Source: Bacteroidales bacterium
Lineage (GTDB): Bacteria; Bacteroidota; Bacteroidia; Bacteroidales; UBA10428
Reading direction: 5' to 3'
DNA length: 56,092 nucleotides
Assembly (NCBI GenBank): GCA_016934395.1
Contig: JAFGSZ010000152.1
Location: forward strand, 1 to 56,092
The position numbers were made by a program, and so were the translations under genes. Shown one piece after another: positions 26,037 to 35,318 of this stretch; position 1 is the stretch's first letter, and the number at the start of each line of letters is the position of its first letter. The notes under the pieces were generated by a model. That model was not told where the DNA came from. It made no database searches and was given only the letters and a program-made list of their open reading frames with translations.

Positions 26037-26636
26037 TCAATCCACATAATACCGGACCATGGGCCTGTTTTTCGATTTCCGGTCTACAATTTTAAAACCT
26101 GCCCGTTCAAACGATTTATATAATCCTATCCACGCAAATGCATCGGGAAGACCTTCTTTTGCGGGTATGGTCGGATAGGCTTCTATAATTTTAATCCCAT
26201 TTTCTTTGGCATATTGTATAACCCCTTTCAGCAATTCAACCGAAATGCCCAAACGCCTGAAGTTTTTAGCAATAAAAAAACAAGGTATTGACCACACCGG
26301 ATTGTTGTCAATACGCTTGTGAACCCGTGATTTTTCCAGTTTAATAAAATCTTCCCGCGGCGCAAAAGCACACCAGGCAATGGCTTCTTCTTCATAAAAG
26401 CCAAGTATTCCGGTGGGCTTATTTTCAAAAACAAGGTTTTTCATAGCCTTCCTGTTTCCATTTTCGGTTTTCCCCTCGATAAAATCAGATTTATTAAGAC
26501 GGTAATACATACACCAGCAATTTCCACAGGCTCCCCGTTCCCCAAACAACTGAACAAAATTTCCCCAATTCGATTTATTTAAGGGCTCAAATGTTAATTG
26601 ACTTAAAAATTCATGGTCAGTATCCGTATGTGTCAT
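26037..26636 (-). CDS. GNAT family N-acetyltransferase
   Basis: A 199-aa protein from the ATG ending at 26636 (MTHTDTDHEF); the 32 codons upstream in the open frame look non-coding. Conserved pieces: GNCWCMYYR near residue 37, GILGFYEEEAIAWCAFAPRE (first strands), CFFIAKNFRRLGISVELLKGVIQYAKENG (acetyl-CoA loop and helix) and GLYKSFERAGF near the end. This matches a family of GNAT proteins with a cysteine/tryptophan-rich N-terminal motif found widely in bacteria. The substrate is unknown. It is transcribed in the same direction as the unknown gene upstream, 123 nt away. Confidence 0.85.
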   Translation of the reverse strand: MTHTDTDHEFLSQLTFEPLNKSNWGNFVQLFGERGACGNCWCMYYRLNKSDFIEGKTENGNRKAMKNLVFENKPTGILGFYEEEAIAWCAFAPREDFIKLEKSRVHKRIDNNPVWSIPCFFIAKNFRRLGISVELLKGVIQYAKENGIKIIEAYPTIPAKEGLPDAFAWIGLYKSFERAGFKIVDRKSKNRPMVRYYVD

Positions 26637-26759
26637 AATATTATGATTTTGTAATATACCGGCATTTTTGTTCGAGCCGGTGAACATAACAGCACATTCA
26701 CAGGTGAATTTATAAAAAATTCGTCTCAGCAACAGAAAACTGCTTAACCAGAATAATTC

Positions 26760-27953
26760 TTACGGACTAATACCCTTGTTCGTATTGGTTTTTTCAATAT
26801 AATTATTTAGTTGATCTATCCAATACTCTTGCATTTCATATTTTCTTCTGTCCGGCTGTTTTTCAAATATAGCATCAACCTCCGGATATTGGTCTATAAT
26901 GTAATCAAGATTTTCGTTATTGAAATAATAGGTTTCTCCGGTTGCCAGATCAAGTATAAAGGTCCCCCTGGTGCCCGAACTGGAAATTGCCCCGGCAATG
27001 GCACCGCCTATTAGCCCTCCAACCACCACACCTACTGCTATTGCACTACCATTCATCCCGGTGGTTGTTCCCTGAAAAACCGTATATTGTCCTGTCGGGA
27101 TTATTTCGTTAAACCCAAAACTGTTACCATCTGCCTTATCGTTAATATAAATTTTCTCTCCGTCACTAAACCCGTATATTAAGGATAAAAAAACTTCCTG
27201 ATCAAATTTAAACGTAGAATCAACAATCTCCAATTTAAGTTCCTCTGTGTTTCCTCTGTTTTTATATTTTTTTCCCTCTCTGTTATACACAATATAGTCG
27301 TATGAAAATGCCGGACAATTATTTCTAAACTCAATAAATGACCCATAAAAACCAATCTTAGGAGTTTCTGTCAGTATTGGAAAACTTCCGCTATTTTTAT
27401 GCAATGAAGATGTTGTTTTTTTATCTATAAAATTAAATAATTGCAGGCTTTCATTTATACAATGTTGTAAAAGGACTTCATGATGCGGAGTAACCTCCAT
27501 ACCGTTAAAACTATCTTTTGTAAGCGTGGAATAAATAAGTTCGCGGTTACTATTTAAGTATTCAATCTCAACTATTACGGATGCAATTTCACTTCCATTC
27601 TCAACCCTTTCATTAAATGACACGTTTTTAACAACCATTATAGTTGGAACAGATTCTTCGGTTAATGGTTTTGTAATAGTCTGAAAAGTAAGATAATTTT
27701 TAAAAGTTGTAGCTAATCCATGTTTAAATCCAACATCAGCTATTTTATTAAATGCCCCTTTTCTCACCTTTCCAAAAGATATCGTAGTATCTGCATGATA
27801 ATCTATTAATTCTGTAATAAAAAAATTACGGTCAATAATTTCAAGGGGTTTAACCGATGTATAATCCAATTCAATCAGATGCAATTTAGCCTCTTGAGAA
27901 TAGGACAGATTGGTTACAATAATTAAAGTGCAAATTAATCGTACTATCTTCAT
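26760..27953 (-). CDS. Secreted protein of unknown function with glycine-rich segment
   Basis: A 397-aa protein with a signal peptide (residues 1-19, cleavage before QEAK). The middle shows no recognised domain. Residues ~305-335 form a hydrophobic glycine-zipper-like stretch (AIAVGVVVGGLIGGAIAGAI), then a short beta segment GTFILDLATGETYYFN. Glycine zippers insert in membranes or form assembly cores in envelope proteins. It is followed 37 nt... on the other side by no partner downstream, but the lipoprotein gene lies 37 nt upstream on the same strand, suggesting an operon of three envelope proteins (28599, 27991, 26760). Confidence 0.65.
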   Translation of the reverse strand: MKIVRLICTLIIVTNLSYSQEAKLHLIELDYTSVKPLEIIDRNFFITELIDYHADTTISFGKVRKGAFNKIADVGFKHGLATTFKNYLTFQTITKPLTEESVPTIMVVKNVSFNERVENGSEIASVIVEIEYLNSNRELIYSTLTKDSFNGMEVTPHHEVLLQHCINESLQLFNFIDKKTTSSLHKNSGSFPILTETPKIGFYGSFIEFRNNCPAFSYDYIVYNREGKKYKNRGNTEELKLEIVDSTFKFDQEVFLSLIYGFSDGEKIYINDKADGNSFGFNEIIPTGQYTVFQGTTTGMNGSAIAVGVVVGGLIGGAIAGAISSSGTRGTFILDLATGETYYFNNENLDYIIDQYPEVDAIFEKQPDRRKYEMQEYWIDQLNNYIEKTNTNKGISP

Positions 27954-27990
27954 AAATTTAGGTTTTAATTATGTTACTGATTATTCACAA

Positions 27991-28587
27991 TCAGTAATTG
28001 TAAAAATTTTCATATCCTATACCAAAATCAAACCTGCCGTATGAAATTGCAATAGGCTCATCGTTGAGGAATGTTTTCAAATTAAAATACCCTGAAACTA
28101 TCGTTCTTGTGAGTTCCTCATCTACATACAGAAGTTGAACCCTGTTAAATTTAAGTTCACCTTCAATCAGATTCAGGATGGTTGTTTCATTTGTGGTTTT
28201 CAATATTGCCTGCCGGCCGGTCTCTTTGAGGTTTATGGTTGTATTATCCAGTTCAGTAAGATCATAGTATGTAGCCGGGGAATAGCCTTTTATCGAGAGT
28301 TTCAGGTCAACATCCATATTATCCATCCGGCCTCTGAAAATAATATGAAGGGTATCCGGATTGACAATGATCTTCACCGGAAGTTCGTATTCAGTTGAGA
28401 TAAAAGGTTTCCTGTCTATATATGCCCCAAAGGTATTATATCCCCACTCCGAGTAAATGGGTAATCCGGGATAGTAGGGATCTTCGATAAAAACAGTCTG
28501 CGACAAACTGATATCATCCATTTTTTCGCATGAAGAAAAGAATACGGGTATCAGTATAATCAGGTACAGATAACTAATAATTTTCAT
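27991..28587 (-). CDS. Lipoprotein of unknown function
   Basis: A 198-aa protein with a lipoprotein signal (IPVFFSSC, Cys20). The mature part is mainly beta, beginning with MDDISLSQTVFIEDP. No known domain is recognised. It lies 11 nt downstream of the beta-barrel gene and 37 nt upstream of the glycine-zipper gene, all on the minus strand, so the three probably act together in the envelope. Confidence 0.65.
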   Translation of the reverse strand: MKIISYLYLIILIPVFFSSCEKMDDISLSQTVFIEDPYYPGLPIYSEWGYNTFGAYIDRKPFISTEYELPVKIIVNPDTLHIIFRGRMDNMDVDLKLSIKGYSPATYYDLTELDNTTINLKETGRQAILKTTNETTILNLIEGELKFNRVQLLYVDEELTRTIVSGYFNLKTFLNDEPIAISYGRFDFGIGYENFYNY

Positions 28588-28598
28588 GGTTTACTGTT

Positions 28599-29399
28599 TT
28601 ATTTTGGTTTTTTTACTTGAAACTGAACAGAGAATTTAAACCCGGCATAATAGTCGACCTCCGTAAGGGCGAAATTATTTCTGCTAAGGAAAAGCGAGGG
28701 AAGGAAAACTTCAAAAATATAGTTGGTTTTGTTTTCCTTACCTAGTAAAAATCCTACTGAGCCATAGAGCGTGGAATAGAAATTATTCGAAGAAATTCCG
28801 ATATTGTCCAGAATTTCATCCTGGTAACTTTCCATGGTTTTCTCCTGAAAATTAATATCTGTTTCTTTTTTCAGGTTAAAGTTGCTGAATTCGATCCCAA
28901 CTTTACCAAATAATCCGAAATTTTGAAACTTAAAAGGAATAAATCGTAACTCCAGGGGAATAGAGATAAAATTGTTCGATTCGGAAATATTCTTCACGCG
29001 GGCAAATTTGGTATCGGTATTTACCATAGAATATCGCAGGTAGAAAAAGTTTGCCCTGTCGGAACTGTAGCCGGTTATTTCGCTCCGGAAACCTGTATAC
29101 CGCACACCGGTTGAAATCCCCGTTTTTAATCTGGTATTAAAATATTCCCATTTTAATCCCAAAACAACTCCATAGGTTTCTGAAGAAATAGAACCGTTGG
29201 AAACCTGATCCACATAATACGAACTGATATTTTGCCTGACGGAAATACTTTCCCTGATCTTGCCATCCGGATAAATTGCCCCGAATTCAACATGCAGTAA
29301 ACCAACCCATTTTCCCGGTGTGTTTTCAGGCAAATCCTGGGCATGAAGGGTTAGCCAGGGGAGGCTGATTAAGAAGAAGCTTAGCAGGATGTTTCTCAT
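28599..29399 (-). CDS. Outer-membrane beta-barrel protein
   Basis: A 266-aa protein with a signal peptide ending LHAQ-D. Alternating strands typical of barrels are visible (YGVVLGLKWEYFNTRLKTGISTGVRY, FISIPLELRFIPFKFQNFGLFGKVGIEF, YSTLYGSVGFLLGKENKTNYIFEVFLPS, YYAGFKFSVQF). It looks like an outer-membrane protein-beta-barrel (OmpA-like/PorT-like) member. It is the first gene of a tight three-gene cluster. Function not assignable. Confidence 0.7.
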   Translation of the reverse strand: MRNILLSFFLISLPWLTLHAQDLPENTPGKWVGLLHVEFGAIYPDGKIRESISVRQNISSYYVDQVSNGSISSETYGVVLGLKWEYFNTRLKTGISTGVRYTGFRSEITGYSSDRANFFYLRYSMVNTDTKFARVKNISESNNFISIPLELRFIPFKFQNFGLFGKVGIEFSNFNLKKETDINFQEKTMESYQDEILDNIGISSNNFYSTLYGSVGFLLGKENKTNYIFEVFLPSLFLSRNNFALTEVDYYAGFKFSVQFQVKKPK

Positions 29400-29758
29400 A
29401 TAAGGTGTTTTGTTTTACGTGTTGATTTAAGTATTTTTCTAATCGACGCCAACATTTCTTTTGTAAGATTAAAAGCATTCAGCGTTGCATTGTTTTTGTT
29501 TACCAATATATAAAAAAGTGGTTTATGTTCATATTCATTGCGGATAAACTTAGCTTTTGTTACTAAAGACTTTGCATATATTCTTTGTTGAGATAACGCA
29601 ATTTATTTGACAATTTATATTTTTCTAAATACACCATTCCATTATCCAACGTATATATTCTTTTTCCATTCCCTCTAACCCGGCCTTAAATGTAAAAAAT
29701 TTAGTATGTATTGCCAAGATTTGTCCTGACAATTAATACTCCAATAAAATCCGTTTGC
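29400..29758. other. Intergenic region
   Basis: 359 nt of A+T-rich sequence without a credible gene. It should contain the promoter of the three-gene envelope cluster, but I could not identify a clear consensus site. Confidence 0.3.
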
Positions 29759-31093
29759 CTATTTTTCAAAATAACGCTCTGCAAATTTTATAAATACCGG
29801 CCAGTTTGGTCCCACGGTATGACCTCCTTCATGCTGTCTGAAGGCGATATCGCCTTTGATTAATGTGGTTTCCTGCGGGGGAAACTCTGTAGCACCCAGC
29901 CCCCTTTTTCCCAGGAGCTTATATACCGGTCCGGCGTGTACACCTGCTAAAAACATACCTTTGGCATCAATCCAATTCCCTTCCACAGCAGGCGATCCGG
30001 CGCTTATAAATACCGGCCTCGGGGCACACAGCGCCACAAGTTCATGGGCATCCACAGGCAGGTCGTTGGGCGTAAGAGGCCCTGCATATTTTATAAAGTT
30101 TGGGGCAAACCAGTGGTATTCTCCGGAAGCTGCCAGGTTTTCCACCTGCTCCCCGAAAACACGTCGTAAAATTTTAGCGCCCCCGGCCCCCGATGAACCT
30201 ATAAGTCCGATAGCAAAACGGGGGTCATAGGCCATAGTAACAATGGCAGCTTTACCATAGCGCGAAAGGCCTTCAATACCTACACGCTTTTCGTCTACGT
30301 TTTTGTCGGTTTCAAAATAATCCAGCGCCCGGCTGGCTCCCCAGGCCCAGGCCCGCAGGGTTCCCCAATCATCTGCTTTTCTGGGCTCGCCTTTATTTAC
30401 CAATCCAATAATACCTTCCTTTAACCCGGCGCCAAAATCGGCCTGATAGCTGGTAGGGATTAATATGGCGTATCCCCATCCTTTTTCCAGCAATTGTTGT
30501 TGCCAGGTTGGACCGTCAGGTTTGGGCATTTTCCAGTGTGCCGGAAAAATAAATCCAAATTCCATTATTACCGGTACCGGACCGGCAGCATCTGCCGGTG
30601 TAACAAGCGTTAACTGAATGTCGACCTTAATGGCAGGATATGCAGAATTATCCACATGGCCCAGAAGGAACTTTTCGCGTGCAGGCTGATCTCCAATTAC
30701 TGTATCTTTTTCCCCAACTACTTCCCAGGTAACGGCCGGCGTATTTGCGGGGACTCTTCCATATACTTCCCGGTCGAAATCTTCAAAAATCTCCGGCTTT
30801 CGTTTTTCCCATTGTTCGGGGGTAGTGACTTTTTTACCATTTTTAAATATCAGCGGATCGGGTAAACTGGTGTAAGGTGAAGCTTTGGATTCATCGGTAT
30901 TGGCGGCATTTGGCGCATCCGGGTTACCTGAAGGTCCCGGGCGCAATTCCGTAATCCCCAGTAATTTTTTCATTGCCTGATGATCTTCCGTGTTAAGCTT
31001 GTTTATGCTGTCGCGCCATTGCTGGGATATTTGTGCAAATGCCTGTGGTGCAATAAAACAACACAGCATTAGGAAGTATATGAATTTTCTCAT
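29759..31093 (-). CDS. CE15-like glucuronoyl esterase
   Basis: A 444-aa secreted alpha/beta-hydrolase (signal peptide 1-20). The nucleophile motif GLSRYGK (275-281, Ser277) is a variant of the GxSRxGK motif of CE15 glucuronoyl esterases. The DDWGTLRAWAWGASRALDYF helix before it, the ALCAPRPVFISAG strand and the C-terminal RQHEGGH (catalytic His425 or His421) fit the same family. CE15 enzymes cleave ester bonds between lignin alcohols and 4-O-methyl-glucuronic acid side chains of xylan. Together with the GH11 xylanase and the acetyl esterase about 24 kb away this suggests glucuronoxylan degradation. It is monocistronic. Confidence 0.85.
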   Translation of the reverse strand: MRKFIYFLMLCCFIAPQAFAQISQQWRDSINKLNTEDHQAMKKLLGITELRPGPSGNPDAPNAANTDESKASPYTSLPDPLIFKNGKKVTTPEQWEKRKPEIFEDFDREVYGRVPANTPAVTWEVVGEKDTVIGDQPAREKFLLGHVDNSAYPAIKVDIQLTLVTPADAAGPVPVIMEFGFIFPAHWKMPKPDGPTWQQQLLEKGWGYAILIPTSYQADFGAGLKEGIIGLVNKGEPRKADDWGTLRAWAWGASRALDYFETDKNVDEKRVGIEGLSRYGKAAIVTMAYDPRFAIGLIGSSGAGGAKILRRVFGEQVENLAASGEYHWFAPNFIKYAGPLTPNDLPVDAHELVALCAPRPVFISAGSPAVEGNWIDAKGMFLAGVHAGPVYKLLGKRGLGATEFPPQETTLIKGDIAFRQHEGGHTVGPNWPVFIKFAERYFEK

Positions 31094-31318
31094 AAAAAAA
31101 TAGTATTAAAATTCGATTCATGAAGGTACACTCTAAAAAATAAAAATTTCAGACTTTTATGAAAAAAGCTTATGGGCACCCAAATTTTTTTTTCAGTTTT
31201 ACCGGCACCCGAACCATCCGGAACAATGTTTTTCGGAATCGTTAGTTCCGGAAAAAATCGCCTGTGTACCTGAAAAAGCTTCATGTTAACACAATATAAC
31301 AGTGTATTGATACAGGAA

Positions 31319-31918
31319 TTATTTCATATCATAAATCTTATCTACAATACCGTATTCAACAGATTCTTTTGCATTCATCCAATAATCCCTGTCGAAATCT
31401 TCAATTATTTGCTTCACGGACTGATTACAGTTTTTTGCCAGAATTTCAGCTGAAATTTGTTTTGTTTTTAAAATCTGCCGGGTTTGAATCTCTAAATCAG
31501 AGGCCCTTCCCTGCATTAATCCAATACTTGGTTGATGGATCATTACCTCTCCCAGGGGAAATACATAACGCTCACCTTTATGTCCGGCAGATAAAAGAAT
31601 CGAACCCATAGAGGCAGCCAGTCCCATACATACGGTTGAAACCGGCGAAGAAATCAGGTTCATGGTATCCAGTATTGAAAATCCGGAAGTTACTATTCCC
31701 CCGGGACTATTAATATAAAAGGTGATTTTTTCTCCGGGATTTACTGATTCCAGGTACAACAACTTGCTTACAATATCCTGTGCCGATTCATCATCCACCT
31801 CACCCCACAGAAATATTTTTCTTTGTTCAAGAAATTTTAAATCAATCAAATTTTGTATTGACTGTTTTTTTTCTTTGTTGTCAGGTTCCTCCTTGGTATT
31901 CATTTTTCGTATGATCAT
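31319..31918 (-). CDS. clpP: ClpP-family serine protease subunit (divergent ClpP)
   Basis: A 199-aa ClpP. Key features: [28 protein letters not shown] oxyanion region (70-74), GLAASMGS with nucleophile Ser103, MIHQPS with His128, and a [13 protein letters not shown] segment that supplies the acid. A charged extension of about 30 residues replaces the usual short propeptide. No clpX follows, and the sequence differs from the housekeeping clpPX type, so it is probably a second ClpP working with a Clp ATPase encoded elsewhere. The start may be MIIRKM or the Met six codons in. Confidence 0.9.
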   Translation of the reverse strand: MIIRKMNTKEEPDNKEKKQSIQNLIDLKFLEQRKIFLWGEVDDESAQDIVSKLLYLESVNPGEKITFYINSPGGIVTSGFSILDTMNLISSPVSTVCMGLAASMGSILLSAGHKGERYVFPLGEVMIHQPSIGLMQGRASDLEIQTRQILKTKQISAEILAKNCNQSVKQIIEDFDRDYWMNAKESVEYGIVDKIYDMK

Positions 31919-32272
31919 ATTTAAAGTTTTTAAGTTTATATCTATTTTATGCTATTGCATTAGTATGGTTCGGATGTTTATTGGAATAATTAGTTGCTGT
32001 CCGGTTTATAATATTAAACATACTCTTCAATTAATGTGTACAATAACCAATTTTTTCAAAGTTTTTAGTTTCGTTTAACCAATGCTAATGTATCTATTTT
32101 AAGATTCATTTTCAAAAAATTGTTTTTATAAAATTTCAGGACTTCATAAACACTAACTAGGGTTTTAAAACTGCAGCTTAGGAATTCCTGCATATTTATA
32201 ACAGTTTTTACTTCCCAACAATTTGCAGGTATTGCTTGTTAATACACATAGAATTAAAAATATAGGTTTTTT
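31919..32272. other. Divergent intergenic region between clpP and ppsR
   Basis: 354 nt separating divergent genes; it must carry promoters in both directions. It is A+T-rich and I see no gene, strong repeat or riboswitch-like structure in it. Confidence 0.35.
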
Positions 32273-33133
32273 ATGGCGCAAAGTTCCGTTAAAAAAGTAG
32301 TCCCCATTTATGTTGTTTCCGGCGGCCGTGGTGTGGCCGGGCATACAATGGTAAATTCGCTGCTGATACAATACCCTGAAAACAAATTTCCCATCGTGGT
32401 TATTCCCAATATACAGACTCCGGAAAAAATAGAGGAGACCGTACTTAAAGTTAAAAAAGCAAATGGCGTGCTGACCCACACCATGGTGAATACAAAATTA
32501 CGGCAGATATTAATCGAATCGTGCAACAGAAACGGGGTTAAAGAAATTGATTTTATGGGCGGACTGGCGAATTTTATTGAACAGGACCTGGGTATGGAAT
32601 CGGTGAATGTACCCGGTTTGTACAGCCGAATTAATTCCCTGTATTTTGAACGTATTGAAGCCATTGAATATACCATGAGTCAGGACGACGGGATAAATCC
32701 TGAACGCCTGAAAGGCGCTGAAATAATTTTAGCAGGCGTTTCGCGAAGCGGGAAAACACCGCTGAGTGTATATATGTCAATGTTTGGATGGAAAGTAGCC
32801 AATGTGCCCCTGGTTTTTGGACTGGAACCTCCACCGGAATTATTTCAGATTGATCCGAGACGGGTTTTCGGATTGTCTATTAAAATTAACTACCTGATTT
32901 CCCAGCGTCATAAACGGCTGGCACAAATGAGAAACCTGAACAACCAGTCGTATATCGATCAGGCTGCAGTAAGAAATGAAATCCGGTATGCCGATATGAT
33001 TTTTGAACGGGGGCATTTTACAAAAATTAATGTTACCAATAAACCGATCGAAACCAGCGCCAATGAGATTATCGGTCATATATCCGACCGTTTTGGTCAG
33101 CAGGAACGGAAACACCAGGCACCGGAAGCATGA
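32273..33133 (+). CDS. ppsR: Pyruvate, phosphate dikinase / PEP synthase regulatory protein
   Basis: A 286-aa DUF299-type bifunctional kinase/pyrophosphorylase. The N-terminus PIYVVSGGRGVAGHTMVNSLL and the P-loop GVSRSGKTPLSVYM (155-168) are hallmarks, with FGLSIK and RIKxxR-like segments after it. These enzymes phosphorylate and dephosphorylate a threonine next to the catalytic histidine of PEP synthase or pyruvate phosphate dikinase, switching between glycolysis and gluconeogenesis. The target gene is not in the window, so I cannot say which dikinase it regulates. Cytoplasmic; monocistronic. Confidence 0.92.
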   Translation: MAQSSVKKVVPIYVVSGGRGVAGHTMVNSLLIQYPENKFPIVVIPNIQTPEKIEETVLKVKKANGVLTHTMVNTKLRQILIESCNRNGVKEIDFMGGLANFIEQDLGMESVNVPGLYSRINSLYFERIEAIEYTMSQDDGINPERLKGAEIILAGVSRSGKTPLSVYMSMFGWKVANVPLVFGLEPPPELFQIDPRRVFGLSIKINYLISQRHKRLAQMRNLNNQSYIDQAAVRNEIRYADMIFERGHFTKINVTNKPIETSANEIIGHISDRFGQQERKHQAPEA

Positions 33134-33208
33134 TTAAAGAATAAAAAAGGCACAAGTAGCATACCTGCGCCCATTTTTTAGATTGTAATATCGAATGAAG
33201 TGCAACGC

Positions 33209-33262
33209 AATGAGATTTCTCCAATATTAATTCGAAGGAATCTTGGTTCTGGAGATTGCATT
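33209..33262. repeat. Imperfect inverted repeat downstream of ppsR
   Basis: AATGAGATTTCTCCA (33209-33223) is largely complementary to TGGAGATTGCATT (33250-33262). It sits between the convergent ppsR and asnB genes and may be a dispersed repeat or bidirectional terminator. Confidence 0.45.
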
Positions 33263-33274
33263 AATTAACTCGAA

Positions 33275-33291
33275 CGCGAAGAATATTCGCG
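33275..33291. terminator. CGCGAA hairpin between convergent ppsR and asnB (possible terminator)
   Basis: CGCGAA pairs with TTCGCG around a 5-nt loop; with one mismatch the stem extends by CGA/TCG. It matches the palindrome at 24093-24109. No T-tract follows on either strand, so a terminator role rests only on its position between convergent genes. Confidence 0.4.
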
Positions 33292-33325
33292 CTCGGTTGT
33301 CAATTATTTATTTATAGTTGTTTTA

Positions 33326-34993
33326 TTATTTATACCCCTGTACGTGAACATTTTTCACTGCACGGCCGGAAGGATCCGCGTTATTTCTGAAACTTTCATC
33401 CCAGGCCAGTGCTTCTGCTGTGCTGCATGCTATAGACTTTACTGAAGGCACACAGGCTGCTGCCTGATCAGAAGGAAAATGTTCACTGAAAATGGACCGG
33501 TAATAAAACTCTTCTTTCGACATGGGCGGATTTATGGGAAAACGAAATTTAGCATTGGCCAGTTGCTCGTCCGATATTGCTTTTGAAGTAACCTCTTTCA
33601 GGGTATCAATCCAGCTATACCCCACTCCGTCGGAAAATTGTTCTTTTTGTCTCCAGGCTACACTTTCCGGAAGATATTCTTCAAAAGCTTTTCGAAGGAT
33701 CCATTTTTCCATCCGGCCGTTTTTGGCCATTTTTTCTTCAGGATTTAAGCGCATAGCCACATCCATAAATTCTTTATCAAGGAACGGCACACGCCCCTCA
33801 ACACCCCATGAAGCCAGTGATTTATTCGCACGAAGACAATCATATAAATGTAGTTTGCTTAGTTTCCGCAAGGTTTCTTCATGAAACGATTTTGCATCCG
33901 GGGCTTTATGAAAATACAGGTACCCGCCAAATATTTCATCAGCGCCTTCACCCGAAAGTACCATTTTTATACCCATCGACTTAATCACCCTCGACATAAG
34001 GTACATCGGCGTGGAGGCCCTGATGGTAGTCACATCATATGTTTCCAGATGATAAATCACATCGCGGATAGCATCAAGCCCTTCCTGTATTGTAAAATGT
34101 ATTTCATGGTGTATGGTCCCAATATGATCGGCCACTTTTTGAGCAGCAGCAAGATCCGGAGAGCCTTCAAGACCAATTGCAAACGAGTGCAACTGAGGCC
34201 ACCAGGCTTCTTTTGTATCCTCGGTCTCTACTCTTTTTGCAGCATATTTTTTTGCTATGGCAGAAGTAACAGAAGAATCCAGTCCACCTGAAAGAAGCAC
34301 ACCATAAGGAACATCAGACATTAACTGACGGTGGACAGCATTTTCCAGGGCCTGGCGAAGATCCTCTATACTGGCAGGATTATTTTTAACATTTTCATAA
34401 TCCATCCAGTCACGTGTATACCACTTTTTTAATTCGCCATCTTTGCTGTACAAATAGTGACCGGGAGGAAATTCCTCAATTTTTTTACACCAGCCTTCCA
34501 GTGCCTTCAATTCGGAGGCTACATAAAAATTACCATCCTGATCCCATCCCCTGTACAAGGGGATTATTCCGATATGATCGCGTGCAACTAAATAGGTGTT
34601 TTTTTTAGCATCATACAGAGCAAATGCAAAAATGCCATTCAGGTCCTCAATAAAATCTATGCCTTTCTCATTATAAAGGGCAAGAATAATTTCACAATCC
34701 GAATGTGTAAGAAATTCGTAAGGCTTTTTTAATTTTTTCCGGATATCCATATGATTGTATATCTCCCCGTTTACAGCCAGTACAAGACTTTTGTCTTTAC
34801 TGTATAAGGGTTGACCACCCGATTGCGGATCTACAATTGATAACCGTTCATGAGCCAATATAGCATGTTCATTAGAATAAATTCCTGACCAGTCCGGCCC
34901 CCGGTGACGTACCTTCTTTGACATTTCCAGTACCTGCGTCCTTAATTTACCGGATTCCACTTTTAAATCAAAAGCACCTACTATTCCACACAT
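33326..34993 (-). CDS. asnB: Asparagine synthetase B (glutamine-hydrolysing)
   Basis: A 555-aa cytoplasmic enzyme making asparagine from aspartate, glutamine and ATP. The N-terminal nucleophile Cys2 follows the initiator (MCGIVG), with RHRGPDWSG, NGEIYNH and DLNGIFAFALYD in the glutaminase domain. The synthetase domain has the pyrophosphate loop LLSGGLDSS, the LSGEGADEIFGGY motif and WGVEGRVPFLDKEF. Length is the usual ~550 for class B enzymes. Single gene; the next gene upstream is 325 nt away. Confidence 0.96.
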   Translation of the reverse strand: MCGIVGAFDLKVESGKLRTQVLEMSKKVRHRGPDWSGIYSNEHAILAHERLSIVDPQSGGQPLYSKDKSLVLAVNGEIYNHMDIRKKLKKPYEFLTHSDCEIILALYNEKGIDFIEDLNGIFAFALYDAKKNTYLVARDHIGIIPLYRGWDQDGNFYVASELKALEGWCKKIEEFPPGHYLYSKDGELKKWYTRDWMDYENVKNNPASIEDLRQALENAVHRQLMSDVPYGVLLSGGLDSSVTSAIAKKYAAKRVETEDTKEAWWPQLHSFAIGLEGSPDLAAAQKVADHIGTIHHEIHFTIQEGLDAIRDVIYHLETYDVTTIRASTPMYLMSRVIKSMGIKMVLSGEGADEIFGGYLYFHKAPDAKSFHEETLRKLSKLHLYDCLRANKSLASWGVEGRVPFLDKEFMDVAMRLNPEEKMAKNGRMEKWILRKAFEEYLPESVAWRQKEQFSDGVGYSWIDTLKEVTSKAISDEQLANAKFRFPINPPMSKEEFYYRSIFSEHFPSDQAAACVPSVKSIACSTAEALAWDESFRNNADPSGRAVKNVHVQGYK

Positions 34994-35318
34994 ATAAAAT
35001 ATCCTTTATTATTTTTCTTAATTATTTGTCATATAATACCTACAAAATAAAATCCTAAAAACGAATTTTATTAGTAACATACTTTCTTATATAAATGTTT
35101 ATAATAAAAACAGGTTAATTTCAGGGCATGAAAATACAATTTTCCTGTGAATTTATGCATTTATTATAGTCAGGAAATTAAAAAAACATGCAGGAACAAC
35201 TTAAATTGGATTAATTTACCCGAAATACGAATTGAATTAATCACCTTTTACTATAAACAACTTGCTAAATCTATTTACAAGTTACCGGTCTGAACAGGAA
35301 ATTATAAGCTATGTATAA
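34994..35318. other. Intergenic region upstream of asnB
   Basis: 325 nt, very A+T-rich, no gene visible. Presumably contains the asnB promoter and the 3' flank of the beta-propeller gene. Confidence 0.3.
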
